DNA of 43,621 nt, taken from contig CAIQKQ010000032.1 of assembly GCA_903872425.1 (NCBI GenBank), forward strand, positions 1 to 43,621. Direction: 5' to 3'. The position numbers were made by a program, and so were the translations under genes. Within the stretch, counting starts at the first letter, position 1. Every line of letters begins with the position of its first letter. Origin of the DNA: an uncultured Opitutia bacterium. Lineage in GTDB: Bacteria; Verrucomicrobiota; Verrucomicrobiia; Opitutales; Opitutaceae. Of the stretch, positions 29,322 through 37,680 are shown one piece after another. Under the pieces are notes generated by a model, which made no database searches, was not told where the DNA came from, and saw only the letters and a program-made list of their open reading frames with translations.

Positions 29322-31505
29322 TTGAGCGACGCATCTAAATCCAAAGTCCAAGCCGCCACCCAACCGTTGGCGCCGAATTTCCTTGCCGGAGCGATCTGCG
29401 CGCTCATGACCCTCGCCTATGCGAGCGGCTTCGCGACGCTGATTTTCGGCGGCACGCTCGCGCCGCACTCGGGACAGGCGGTGCTGGCAGCCATCGTGGG
29501 CAGTTGCGTGACCATTTTGGTTTTGTCGTGGCGGAGCTCGTTTGTCTTCGCGATGGGTGGGCCTGACTCAAACCCGTCGGCCATCCTGGCTGTCACGGTC
29601 GCGGCGATTGCGGCGGAGATTGGACGGGGCGCGGGCGGCCCGGAATCGGCGGACTTGTTGCCGACGGTGCTACTGTTTCTGTTCATCGCCGCCTCGGGTT
29701 GCGGGCTTATCCTGTATTTTTTGGGCCAATGGCATTGGGGGCGGTATGTGCGTTATATCCCGTATCCGGTGGTGGGCGGTTTTCTGGTCGGCACGGGGTT
29801 TCTGCTCGTGTCCGGTGGCTGGAAAATGCTGGTGGGCGCGTCACCCACGCATACGACCTGGCCGCTCGTCGCGGCCGTGCCGCCGCTGGCGTGGGCGTCG
29901 GCCGCCGTCGTGGCGGCGACGCTACTGGTGTTGATGCGCGTGTCGAAACATTTCATGGTGATTCCGGCGGTGATTTTCGGCGCGGTTTTGCTGTTTCACG
30001 CGGCACTGGCACTGGGTGGAACCAACCTCGCAGCCGCGCAGGCGTCGGGCCTACTGCTTCGCCCGCTGTCAGTCGGCACATGGAGCCAGCCATTCAACTT
30101 AGCGTGGGACCATGTGCGCTGGGACCTGATTGTAGCGCACGCTAACGATTTCGCGGCGATGACGATGGTTGTGGTCGTCACGATTTTACTCAACGCCACG
30201 AGTCTTGACCACGCGACCGGGCAGGATGCGGACTTCGATCGCGAGCTTAAGGCGCTCGGGCTGGCTAATTTTCTGAGCGGTCTCTCAGGCGGACTCGTGG
30301 CGGTCAATTCGTTCAACCGCAGCCTGCTCAATCTCCGCGCCGGGGCCAACTCGCCTTGGGCCGGCCGAGTGTGTGTGGCGCTGGTGCTGCTGCTTACATT
30401 GCTCGCTCCCGGCGCGGTTGCGCTACTGCCCAAACCCGTGCTCACAGGACTGATCCTTTATCTCGGTGTGTCCTTACTGGTGCAATGGCTGTGGGACAGC
30501 CGGCGCGAGATGCCGCGTGGAGATTATCTAACGATGGTGGCTATTCTCGCGATAGTAGCGGGTTTCGGCATCGTGCCCGGCGTACTGCTGGGCGTGGTAT
30601 TCTCCATGGTCAGTTTCGTGGTGACGTTCAGCCGCACCTCGGTCGTGAAACACCGCTTCAATGGCGCCGCACGCCGCTCGAACGTCGAGCGTCCACCGCA
30701 GGAAATGGATTGGCTGCGCGGCCATGGCGAGCATCTCCAAGGCGCGGTGTTCCAAGGCTACCTGTTCTTCGGCACCGCCACCGCCGTGCTCGACCAACTG
30801 CGCGACGTCCCCGGTAAGGCGCGAGTGCTGCTGTTGGATTTTTGGCATGTACGTGGGATTGACGCCTCATCCGTCATGGTCATGCGTAAGCTCCTCAAGC
30901 TTTGCGCCGATGCGAAAACTCAAGTGGTGTTCACCGGCGTGTCGCTCGCGTTGCGGGATAAAATGCTAGCTAGCGGACTCGACATCGCACGCAGCCCTGC
31001 GCGTCATTTTCCCGACCTCGACCGCGGCCTCGAATGGGCTGAGCAAACCGTCCTCAGCGAAGCCATTGCGCAAATCACCCTCGACCAGATGCTCGGCGGC
31101 CTCACGCCAGCCGAAACCGCGACGGTTGCCCGCCACTTTGTGGCCCAGACCACCGCCGAGGGCGAGACCTTCATCCGCAAAGGGGATGCCGGCGACGCGC
31201 TCTTTATCGTACTCAAGGGTCGGGTGAGTATCCAACTCGTACTCACTGGCTCCGATTTCCGCAAGCGACTCCGCACCTACGGCCCAGGCACCATCATTGG
31301 TGAAATGGGATTCTACAGCGGCGCGCCGCGCAGCGCAGACATCTGCGCGGATACCACGACCGAACTGCTGCGCATCACACGAGACAGTTTCGCTCAGCTG
31401 GAGTCAGAGGATCCTGTGCTCGCCGGAAAGTTGCACCGCCTCGTGATCAACGCCCTCTCGTCCCGCCTCCGCACCGCCAACGAGGCGCTAAGCGATTTAT
31501 TATAG
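29322..31505 (+). CDS. SulP/SLC26 anion transporter fused to STAS and cyclic-nucleotide-binding domains
   Basis: A 727-residue inner-membrane transporter. Residues about 18-440 are a SulP core of some 10-14 helices, with FAMGGPDSNPSAILAV (75-91) and GLANFLSGLSGGLVAVNSFNRSLLN (313-337, split by the helix turn). A STAS domain covers about 470-570 (VLLLDFWHVRGIDASS). A cNMP-binding domain covers about 605-720, with FIVLKGRVSI and the cassette GEMGFYSGAPRSADI (660-674), where Glu661 and Arg670 would bind ribose and phosphate. The start is a TTG at 29322; no ATG is available before the first helix. The substrate (sulfate, bicarbonate or another anion) cannot be read from sequence. It is divergent from the SPATA20-type gene. 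Confidence 0.92.
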   Translation: MSDASKSKVQAATQPLAPNFLAGAICALMTLAYASGFATLIFGGTLAPHSGQAVLAAIVGSCVTILVLSWRSSFVFAMGGPDSNPSAILAVTVAAIAAEIGRGAGGPESADLLPTVLLFLFIAASGCGLILYFLGQWHWGRYVRYIPYPVVGGFLVGTGFLLVSGGWKMLVGASPTHTTWPLVAAVPPLAWASAAVVAATLLVLMRVSKHFMVIPAVIFGAVLLFHAALALGGTNLAAAQASGLLLRPLSVGTWSQPFNLAWDHVRWDLIVAHANDFAAMTMVVVVTILLNATSLDHATGQDADFDRELKALGLANFLSGLSGGLVAVNSFNRSLLNLRAGANSPWAGRVCVALVLLLTLLAPGAVALLPKPVLTGLILYLGVSLLVQWLWDSRREMPRGDYLTMVAILAIVAGFGIVPGVLLGVVFSMVSFVVTFSRTSVVKHRFNGAARRSNVERPPQEMDWLRGHGEHLQGAVFQGYLFFGTATAVLDQLRDVPGKARVLLLDFWHVRGIDASSVMVMRKLLKLCADAKTQVVFTGVSLALRDKMLASGLDIARSPARHFPDLDRGLEWAEQTVLSEAIAQITLDQMLGGLTPAETATVARHFVAQTTAEGETFIRKGDAGDALFIVLKGRVSIQLVLTGSDFRKRLRTYGPGTIIGEMGFYSGAPRSADICADTTTELLRITRDSFAQLESEDPVLAGKLHRLVINALSSRLRTANEALSDLL

Positions 31506-31603
31506 TCAGATACAGTATATGGCGGAGCTACGCGTTACCAGCACACCGCCGTCTTTCCGCTCGACAGGCGGCCGGCCAGCGTGGATTTTCCTACCCCCAT
31601 GCT

Positions 31604-31678
31604 GCGGGCATAGCACAATGGATAGTGTAGTGGCCTCCGAAGCCATTGATCTGGGTTCGACTCCCGGTGCCCGCACCA
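31604..31678 (+). tRNA. tRNA-Arg (anticodon CCG)
   Basis: A 75-nt cloverleaf with acceptor GCGGGCA / TGCCCGC, D-arm TAGCACAATGGATAGTG, anticodon stem GTGGC / GCCAT around loop CTCCGAA, T-arm GGTTCGACTCC, discriminator A and encoded CCA. It reads CGG codons. TCGACA at 31561-31566 is a possible -35 box upstream; the -10 is weak. Confidence 0.96.
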
Positions 31679-31785
31679 AACCTTTCTCGTCGTGACGGCG
31701 CCGCGCCACACGCAGGCACAATTTGTCATCTCCGCGTATAGCCGAAGAACGCCGCCAGTTTGACCAGTAGCTCGCCACCGCCGTA

Positions 31786-32931
31786 GTGTCGCCCGCCAAC
31801 GCGGCTTCCCCACTCTCCACTCCCACCGCTCCCGTGTCCACCTTCACATGCGCCGATGGCGCCAACTACGCGCCGCAGGGCAAGCCCAACCCAGTGGTCA
31901 AAGCCGGCGAGTTCGCCATCGCCGCCGCCTTTCTCGACCACGGCCACATCAACGGCCAGTGCAACGGTCTCACCGAGGCTGGCGCAGATCTTAAATGGGT
32001 CTTCGACCCCGACGCGAAAAAAGTCGCCGACTTTCTTGCGATGTTTCAGCCGAAATTTCCCGCGCTGAAGGCTGCGCGCTCATACGATGAGATACTCAAC
32101 GATCCGACGGTGAAACTTGTGGCCAGTGCGGCTGTGCCGTCCGAGCGCGGTCCGACCGGCCTGCGCGCGATGGCGGCCGGCAAAGACTACTTCGCCGACA
32201 AACCGCCTTTTACGACCCTCGCTCAGCTCGATGACGCGCGCCACGCTGTGGCCACTACCGGCCGTAAATACATGGTCTATTACAGCGAACGCTTGCACAA
32301 TGAGTCCGCCATGCACGCGACCGACCTCGTACGGCAAGGCGCCATCGGCCGCGTGCTTCAGGTGCTCGGCCTTGGGCCCCACCGCGAGAGCCCCGGTACG
32401 CGTCCGGCATGGTTTTACGATCCGGTCCGCTATGGCGGTATCCTCTGCGATATCGGCAGCCACCAGTTCGAGCAATTTCTGACCTACGCAGGCGCGACCG
32501 ACGCAACCATCATGCACGCGGCCGTAGCCAATCACGCCCACCCTACTACGCCCGCCTTCGAAGATTTTGGCGAGGCCTCGCTCCTCGGCAACAACGGCGC
32601 GACCAACTACATCCGCGTGGACTGGTTCACCCCGCCCGGCCTGAGCATCTGGGGCGACGGTCGAACGTTCATCCTCGGCGAAAAAGGCTACATCGAGCTG
32701 CGCAAATATGTGGATATCGGCCGCGACCAGACAGGCAACCACGTCTATCTTGTAGACAACAAGGGCGAGCAGCACATCGAGACCAACGGCAAAGTCGGCT
32801 TCCGTTTTTTCGGCGAGCTCATCCTCGACTGCCTGAACCGTACCGAGAAGGCGATGACCCAAGCCCACGCGTTTAAAGCCGCCGAACTCTGCCTCAAGGC
32901 CCAAGCCACCGCGTGGCGACTACCGGCGTGA
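31786..32931 (+). CDS. Gfo/Idh/MocA family oxidoreductase
   Basis: A 381-residue NAD(P)-dependent dehydrogenase, probably acting on a sugar or sugar-like polyol. The N-terminal Rossmann domain starts at about 43 (FAIAAAFLDHGHINGQCNGL), followed by VFDPDAKKVADF, SYDEILNDPTVKLV and DKPP at 138-141, which replaces the usual EKP catalytic motif. The C-terminal beta-sheet domain includes GGILCDIGSHQFEQFL, with the active-site Asp and His. The glycine-rich loop is atypical (HGHING), as seen in verrucomicrobial and planctomycete paralogues. The start is GTG at 31786. No sugar-uptake gene is adjacent, so the substrate is open. Confidence 0.9.
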   Translation: MSPANAASPLSTPTAPVSTFTCADGANYAPQGKPNPVVKAGEFAIAAAFLDHGHINGQCNGLTEAGADLKWVFDPDAKKVADFLAMFQPKFPALKAARSYDEILNDPTVKLVASAAVPSERGPTGLRAMAAGKDYFADKPPFTTLAQLDDARHAVATTGRKYMVYYSERLHNESAMHATDLVRQGAIGRVLQVLGLGPHRESPGTRPAWFYDPVRYGGILCDIGSHQFEQFLTYAGATDATIMHAAVANHAHPTTPAFEDFGEASLLGNNGATNYIRVDWFTPPGLSIWGDGRTFILGEKGYIELRKYVDIGRDQTGNHVYLVDNKGEQHIETNGKVGFRFFGELILDCLNRTEKAMTQAHAFKAAELCLKAQATAWRLPA

Positions 32932-32971
32932 GCAGCTCGAGCCGGACGAAAACATGGCTTAATGTCCTTAC

Positions 32972-33340
32972 ATGTCGCACTCCAAATTTCCACCCGGAGA
33001 TCCCCAGTTACCCGTCCTCGAAGACTTCCAGGTCGCCCCAACCGAACCATCCCCGCCCGAGCCTTGGTGGACACGTTATTTTTCCTACATCTTCTTTTGC
33101 TGCGCCGCGACCGCGATTGCCTCGGGGGTGGCTTTTTTTGAGCTCTCTGGAGCCGGGTCTAGAGGCACCCGTTCCCTCGCTAAAACCTATTATTTGCGCG
33201 ACGCGGCCGCTTATAATCGCATAGTCATCCGTGGCACGGTCATCGTCGGCTCCGCCGCCTTGCTGGCCTCGCTCGCCCTCTGCGGGTGGGAAGAAGCCAA
33301 ATTTAATAAAAGGCGTGTCACCGTTGCACCGTCTCGGTGA
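32972..33340 (+). CDS. Small membrane protein of unknown function
   Basis: A 122-residue protein with a Pro-rich cytoplasmic N-terminus (about 1-35), a membrane helix at about 37-58 (YFSYIFFCCAATAIASGVAFF), a hydrophilic loop and a second helix at about 87-105 (IVIRGTVIVGSAALLASLAL). I do not recognise the family. It ends 63 nt before the PpiD-like gene on the same strand, so it may share its role in the envelope or simply be a neighbour. Confidence 0.65.
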   Translation: MSHSKFPPGDPQLPVLEDFQVAPTEPSPPEPWWTRYFSYIFFCCAATAIASGVAFFELSGAGSRGTRSLAKTYYLRDAAAYNRIVIRGTVIVGSAALLASLALCGWEEAKFNKRRVTVAPSR

Positions 33341-33363
33341 AAAATCAGTATGCCAGCGCGCCA

Positions 33364-33391
33364 TTGACACCCGCTCCGCCCGCCCTACCTT
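33364..33391 (+). promoter_or_regulatory. Candidate promoter of the PpiD-like gene
   Basis: A perfect -35 TTGACA (33364-33369), a 16-nt GC-rich spacer and TACCTT (33386-33391) stand 12 nt before the ATG. The -10 matches the consensus at only three positions. If it is real, the transcript would be almost leaderless. Confidence 0.3.
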
Positions 33392-33403
33392 CGCCCGTTT
33401 CCC

Positions 33404-35170
33404 ATGATTTCTTGGATCCAAAAATACTTCCAGAAGCACTTCCGCACCGTCTTCGCGATCATGCTCGCGCTGATGATCATTTCGCTCATCGGCTTCTATA
33501 ACGCCTCTGGCGGACTCGGCCGCGGCGGCACTGGGCGGGAGCGCGGGAGCGCACCGTTTCTCGGCCTAGACCTCGCCAACCAAGAAGATGTCCGGCGGCT
33601 GTTGGATGACACCGGCCTAAGCATGACGCTGCGCAATGGTTTTTCAGTCCCTACCGACAGCCGCCTCCAACTTGAAGCCTACGGCCGACACGCCGCGCTC
33701 TGGCTGGCCGACCAAATGCATCTCCCCGAGGCCAACAAGGCCGCCGTGGACAGCTACCTGAAAAACTTGCCTCTCTTTTTCGATCCCACGACCAGCCGGT
33801 TTGACGCCGCCCGGTTCAATCAAGTGCTTGACCGCCTTGAGACCGACCCGGCCGCCAAGGCCCAGTTCGCGCGCGTGCTCGCCGACGACGTCCGTGTAAG
33901 CGAAGTGCAACAACTCCTCCTCGGCCCTGGCTTTTTGCTGCCGGCCGAGGGACGCGCTGTCCTCGAACAGGAGGAGGCCATCCGCTCGATCGCTGTCGCG
34001 ACCGTGGACTACGCGAGTTTCGCCCCGCCGATCACCGTCCCAGCCGACGCCGAGTTGGAGAAATATTTCAACAACAACGCTCCCCGATTTACCATCCCGG
34101 CTCAAGTACGTGTAGACGCCATCGATTTTTCGGCCGAATCGTTTCTCAGCAAAGTTACCGTGACTGACAAAGAACTGCGCGAATTTTACGACCTGAACAA
34201 GGATCGCTACACCAAGCCCGAGCCGAAACCCGACGCCGCTGTCCCCACCCTGCTCGCCAAACCGGCCGACAAGCCCGAGGACGCGAAGATTAAGGCCGAC
34301 GCCGATTTCGCGGCCGCCAAATCAAAGGTCGAGGAAGATATGAAGCTAGACCGCGCCCGCCGCCTCGCCGCTCGCGCCGCCGCTGATTTTTCCGTCGAGC
34401 TTGACCAGAAAAAAATCCGGCCTGATACCCTTACCGCATTTCTCGCGGCCCGCTCGCTCACCGCGCGACCCGTCGCACCCTTTGCAAACCGCCCGGTCGC
34501 ACCGTACACCGACCTCTCGATTCCAACCGACCTTGGTGCCGAGCTGGGCAATGTTGCCGCGGCATTCCGGCTGACCGCCGCCCAACCGTTCTCCGACGCT
34601 ATCGTCACGGCCAAGGGCGCAGCCATCCTCGTCTTACGGGACACCATCGCCGCCAAAAAGCCGATATTTACCGAGGTCCGCGCCCGCGTCGTATCCGAGT
34701 GGCAGGCCGACGAAAAGCGCCGCCTCTTCGCAGAACTCGGCCGCACCTTGCACACCAAGCTCGCCGCTGCGCTCCAGGCTGGCACGAAATTTGAGGAAGC
34801 TGTCACGGCCGCCGCAGCGTCCGCTAGCTCCGCCAAGCTCGAGGCCAAAACTTACGGCGATTTCACCCTCACGCAAAAGCGCGAGGCCGGCAGCTTCGAC
34901 GCCGTTTCCCCAGCACTCTCTCAGTTGGAAACCTTGCCTAAAGGCCAACTCGGTGAAATGATCACCGTACCCGCTGCTGACGGCCTGACCCCCGAGAAAG
35001 GCCTGTTCGTACAGGCCCTCGAAATTAAGCTGCCCGACCTCACAGCCGAAAAGGCCAAGGGCCAGCTCGCCATGATGGGCCTTTCAGCCGCACGGTATTC
35101 GGTCGGCACGGCGCTGAATGAAATTTTGCAACGCGAGCTGCCCAAGGCCGTCATCGGCGAGCAGCCCTAA
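33404..35170 (+). CDS. PpiD/SurA-like membrane-anchored periplasmic chaperone
   Basis: A 588-residue protein that begins like PpiD: a short cytoplasmic stretch (MISWIQKYFQKHFRTVF), one membrane helix (about 15-32) and then a long periplasmic part with a SurA_N-type helical region (about 55-210) and strand-helix units such as ITVPADAELEKYFNNNAPRF and VTDKELREFYDLNKDRYTKP. I cannot find a parvulin domain: no GGDLGW-like or S-x-x-H-I-L motif is visible. The last 100 residues resemble the PpiD C-terminal part. It probably helps fold exported proteins at the Sec exit. A YebC-family gene lies 155 nt downstream. Confidence 0.78.
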   Translation: MISWIQKYFQKHFRTVFAIMLALMIISLIGFYNASGGLGRGGTGRERGSAPFLGLDLANQEDVRRLLDDTGLSMTLRNGFSVPTDSRLQLEAYGRHAALWLADQMHLPEANKAAVDSYLKNLPLFFDPTTSRFDAARFNQVLDRLETDPAAKAQFARVLADDVRVSEVQQLLLGPGFLLPAEGRAVLEQEEAIRSIAVATVDYASFAPPITVPADAELEKYFNNNAPRFTIPAQVRVDAIDFSAESFLSKVTVTDKELREFYDLNKDRYTKPEPKPDAAVPTLLAKPADKPEDAKIKADADFAAAKSKVEEDMKLDRARRLAARAAADFSVELDQKKIRPDTLTAFLAARSLTARPVAPFANRPVAPYTDLSIPTDLGAELGNVAAAFRLTAAQPFSDAIVTAKGAAILVLRDTIAAKKPIFTEVRARVVSEWQADEKRRLFAELGRTLHTKLAAALQAGTKFEEAVTAAAASASSAKLEAKTYGDFTLTQKREAGSFDAVSPALSQLETLPKGQLGEMITVPAADGLTPEKGLFVQALEIKLPDLTAEKAKGQLAMMGLSAARYSVGTALNEILQRELPKAVIGEQP

Positions 35171-35325
35171 GTGGGCCCCACGCGCGGCCTCGGCCAAACA
35201 TCGTCCGAACGCCGCGGGTGTAACGCCCGCCGCCATCTCCGCGGTGACTCACGCCGGCGCGGGAGTAAATTTCCTGAAAAACTTTTCTCGCCAGCCGCCG
35301 CCGCGTCCGCCATCCTGCCCGCCTT

Positions 35326-36057
35326 ATGGGACGCCAATGGCTTCACGCGAAACGCGCCATCGTTAACAACAAGAAAGGCCAGCTGGTCGGCAAGCTGGTC
35401 AAAGAAATCACCGTCGCCGCCAAGCTGGGAGGCGGTGACCTCGCGGCCAACGCCCGTCTTTTTGCCGTCGTCGAGAAGGCGAAAAAATCGAGCGTCACAC
35501 GCGACGTGATCGAGCGCGCCATCCACAAAGGCGCCGGCACAGGCGGCGAAAGCAGCTCGATGGAACACGTCGTCTTCGAGGGCTACGCGCCGCACAAAGT
35601 GCCACTCATCGTCGAGGTCTACACCGACAACACCCAACGCACCGCGCCCGAAATCCGCGTGCTCTTCAAGAAAGGCGTGCTCGGCACCGCTGGCAGCAAC
35701 AAGTTTCTCTTCGACCACGTCGGCATCGTCGAGGCGCACCACGCTAACACCGGGACCGACCTCGAGGCCGCCGCCATCGAGGCCGGCGCCAATGACTTCG
35801 AGCCCCTGACCCACGGGCAGAATGACGACATCCCGGCCGACCATGCTGGCGCGCGATTCCACTGCGACCGCACCGCCGTCCATGCCGTCTCGACTTGGCT
35901 GAAACAAAACGGCTGGAGCGTCATCACTAGCGAGATCGGTTACGTCGCGAAAAATTTCCCTGAGTTGGACGACACCGCGCGCGCCGAGGTCGGCGAGTTC
36001 TTGCAGGCGCTGGAAGACCACGATGACGTGCAACGCGTCTGGGCAGCGGTGAAGTGA
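35326..36057 (+). CDS. YebC/PmpR family protein (TACO1-like)
   Basis: A 243-residue protein of a family described as DNA-binding regulators and, more recently, as translation factors that help ribosomes at proline-rich stretches. Family blocks are KGQLVGKLVKEITVAAKLGGGD (about 18-39, split as two blocks), ANARLFAVVEKAKKSSVTRDVIERAI, VFEGYAPHKVPLIVEVYTDN (about 84-103), and a third domain with HAVSTWLKQNGWSVITSEIGYV. The N-terminus MGRQWLHAKRAIVNNKK is shorter than, and departs from, the usual MAGHSKWANIKHRKAAQD. It follows the PpiD-like gene on the same strand. Confidence 0.93.
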   Translation: MGRQWLHAKRAIVNNKKGQLVGKLVKEITVAAKLGGGDLAANARLFAVVEKAKKSSVTRDVIERAIHKGAGTGGESSSMEHVVFEGYAPHKVPLIVEVYTDNTQRTAPEIRVLFKKGVLGTAGSNKFLFDHVGIVEAHHANTGTDLEAAAIEAGANDFEPLTHGQNDDIPADHAGARFHCDRTAVHAVSTWLKQNGWSVITSEIGYVAKNFPELDDTARAEVGEFLQALEDHDDVQRVWAAVK

Positions 36058-36183
36058 ATCGTTTCGCCGATTTTTTAAGCCAACGGGACAATTATCAATC
36101 CTCGCCCAAACGAGGCTTTAACGCCAGGGCGACAGCATTGCGGCGCTGCCGGGTGTTCGAAAGGTCTGGATGTGAGGCTAGGG

Positions 36184-36211
36184 TTGCCGCTGTATCACCT
36201 ATAGTTAAAAT
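36184..36211 (+). promoter_or_regulatory. Candidate sigma-70-type promoter of the glycosyltransferase gene
   Basis: TTGCCG (36184-36189), a 16-nt spacer and TAAAAT (36206-36211) match the consensus at four and five of six positions. They lie in a locally AT-rich part of the 211-nt gap, 58 nt before the chosen start. An AGTTA...TAACT inverted repeat overlaps the -10 region. Confidence 0.35.
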
Positions 36212-36268
36212 GCTAACTTAAGGAACACCCTCAGCCTTCCACGTTAAGAGAATACTCCCCCAACCGTC

Positions 36269-37480
36269 TTGTCCGCCGAGCCACCGACCATCGCTTACCT
36301 CTTCACGACGTTTCCTAAAGCCACGGAAACGTTTCTCCAGCGCGAGGTCGCTGGCCTGCAGGCGCTCGGGGTAAAGCCGCGCCTCTACTCTATGTGGGGC
36401 GGGAGCGCTGATTTCAATGGTCTGCCGGTCGTACTTTTTCCGAAAGTGAAACTCATCTCACTCGCCTGGATGATTCCATTGACCGCCGGTCGCCATCCGC
36501 AGCTGTTCAGTGAGCTGCTACGCGGCCTACTTACTCGGCGTGCACCATCGTGGCTAAATTTTTGGGAGAATATGCTCGGCGCGGCCTTCGCCTGTCTGCA
36601 CGCGGGCGAGTTTAGGAAAAACCCACCCGCGCACACCCACGCGGTCTGGGGCGGCGCGCCCGCGACGGCGGCGTGGCTACTTTGGCGACTCAACGGCCAG
36701 TCGTTCAGCGCTGCGGCACACGCCTACGACCTCTACGACCAGGGCGGCGACTGGTGGCTGCGGGAAAAACTCGCACCCGCGCGCTTCGTCCGCACTTCGA
36801 CTGAGATGGGCCGACGCTCACTACTGGAACGCGGCGTGCCGGCGGAAAAAATTTATGTCATCCGCCGCGGCCTTTTGTCGCTGCCAGCGCTAAAACCGCT
36901 GCGGGCGTCACGCGTGCCGTTGCGCCTGCTCTGCGTCGCACGTCTGGTGCCGAAGAAGGGACTGGACCTGCAATTGAATATCTATGCCGCGCTAAAGGCA
37001 GCCGGTGTGTCGTTTGAGGCGCGCATTGCGGGCGCCGGACCGCTGCATGCGAACTTGAACCAGCAAATCGTCGCGCTCGGCCTCACCGCCAACGTGCGCC
37101 TGCTCGGTCACCGCCCACAAACGGAAATTGCCGAGCTGCTCACATGGGCCGACATACTGCTGCACACGGGCGTCGTCGCGCCTGGCGGCGATCGCGACGG
37201 CCTGCCCAATGTTATCCCCGAAGCGATGGCCGCCGGAGTTATGGTTGTCACCTCACCCGCTGCCGCCACAACCGAAGCCGTGACGGACCATGTCACCGGC
37301 CTGGTCGCTCCGCCCGACGTGCCATCAGCCTGGGTCGCCTCGTTGCAAAGGCTCGCCGGCGAAGATGCATTGGCTGATCGCCTCCGCGCCAATGCCCGCC
37401 GTTGGGTGATGGAAAATTTTGACGCGAGGCAAAATGCGGCGCGTCTACTCGTGCTTTTCCGAGCGGCCATGCCATCCTAA
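36269..37480 (+). CDS. Family 4 glycosyltransferase
   Basis: A 403-residue GT-B enzyme transferring a sugar from a nucleotide sugar onto a surface or exopolysaccharide acceptor. The N-terminal domain opens with IAYLFTTFPKATETFLQREV (about 8-27), typical of colanic-acid WcaL-type enzymes. The C-terminal donor domain shows LLCVARLVPKKGLDL (220-234), RIAGAGPL and the GT4 motif GDRDGLPNVIPEAMAAG at 307-323, with Glu318 as the second Glu. The start is TTG at 36269; no good ATG exists before the first strand. It stands alone, with no polysaccharide gene cluster in the window. Confidence 0.9.
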   Translation: MSAEPPTIAYLFTTFPKATETFLQREVAGLQALGVKPRLYSMWGGSADFNGLPVVLFPKVKLISLAWMIPLTAGRHPQLFSELLRGLLTRRAPSWLNFWENMLGAAFACLHAGEFRKNPPAHTHAVWGGAPATAAWLLWRLNGQSFSAAAHAYDLYDQGGDWWLREKLAPARFVRTSTEMGRRSLLERGVPAEKIYVIRRGLLSLPALKPLRASRVPLRLLCVARLVPKKGLDLQLNIYAALKAAGVSFEARIAGAGPLHANLNQQIVALGLTANVRLLGHRPQTEIAELLTWADILLHTGVVAPGGDRDGLPNVIPEAMAAGVMVVTSPAAATTEAVTDHVTGLVAPPDVPSAWVASLQRLAGEDALADRLRANARRWVMENFDARQNAARLLVLFRAAMPS

Positions 37481-37522
37481 GGGTCAGAATACGGAGGCCG
37501 GGCACATTGAAGCTGACCGATT

Positions 37523-37588
37523 GGCGGGATACCTCTATGCGGCTGGGGATTACAGGCGTCCCGCCAGCGGCGAACGGAGTTTCGCCGC
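37523..37588. repeat. Inverted repeats in a convergent intergenic region
   Basis: Between the convergent glycosyltransferase and TIGR03790 genes there is a perfect 8-bp stem GCGGCGAA-CGGAGT-TTCGCCGC (37567-37588). Just before it GGCGGGA (37523-37529) can pair with TCCCGCC (37559-37565). No T-tract follows, so this may be a Rho-assisted or processing hairpin pair serving both genes, or a mobile palindrome. The rest of 37481-37680 shows no gene. Confidence 0.45.
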
Positions 37589-37680
37589 CCGCTTGTAGGG
37601 CTGACATTCGCGTGCGAACATGCTCACGTCTGCGCAAGAGACGAGAGATACCTTGTGCGGGTCAGGCTCCGCACTCTCGT

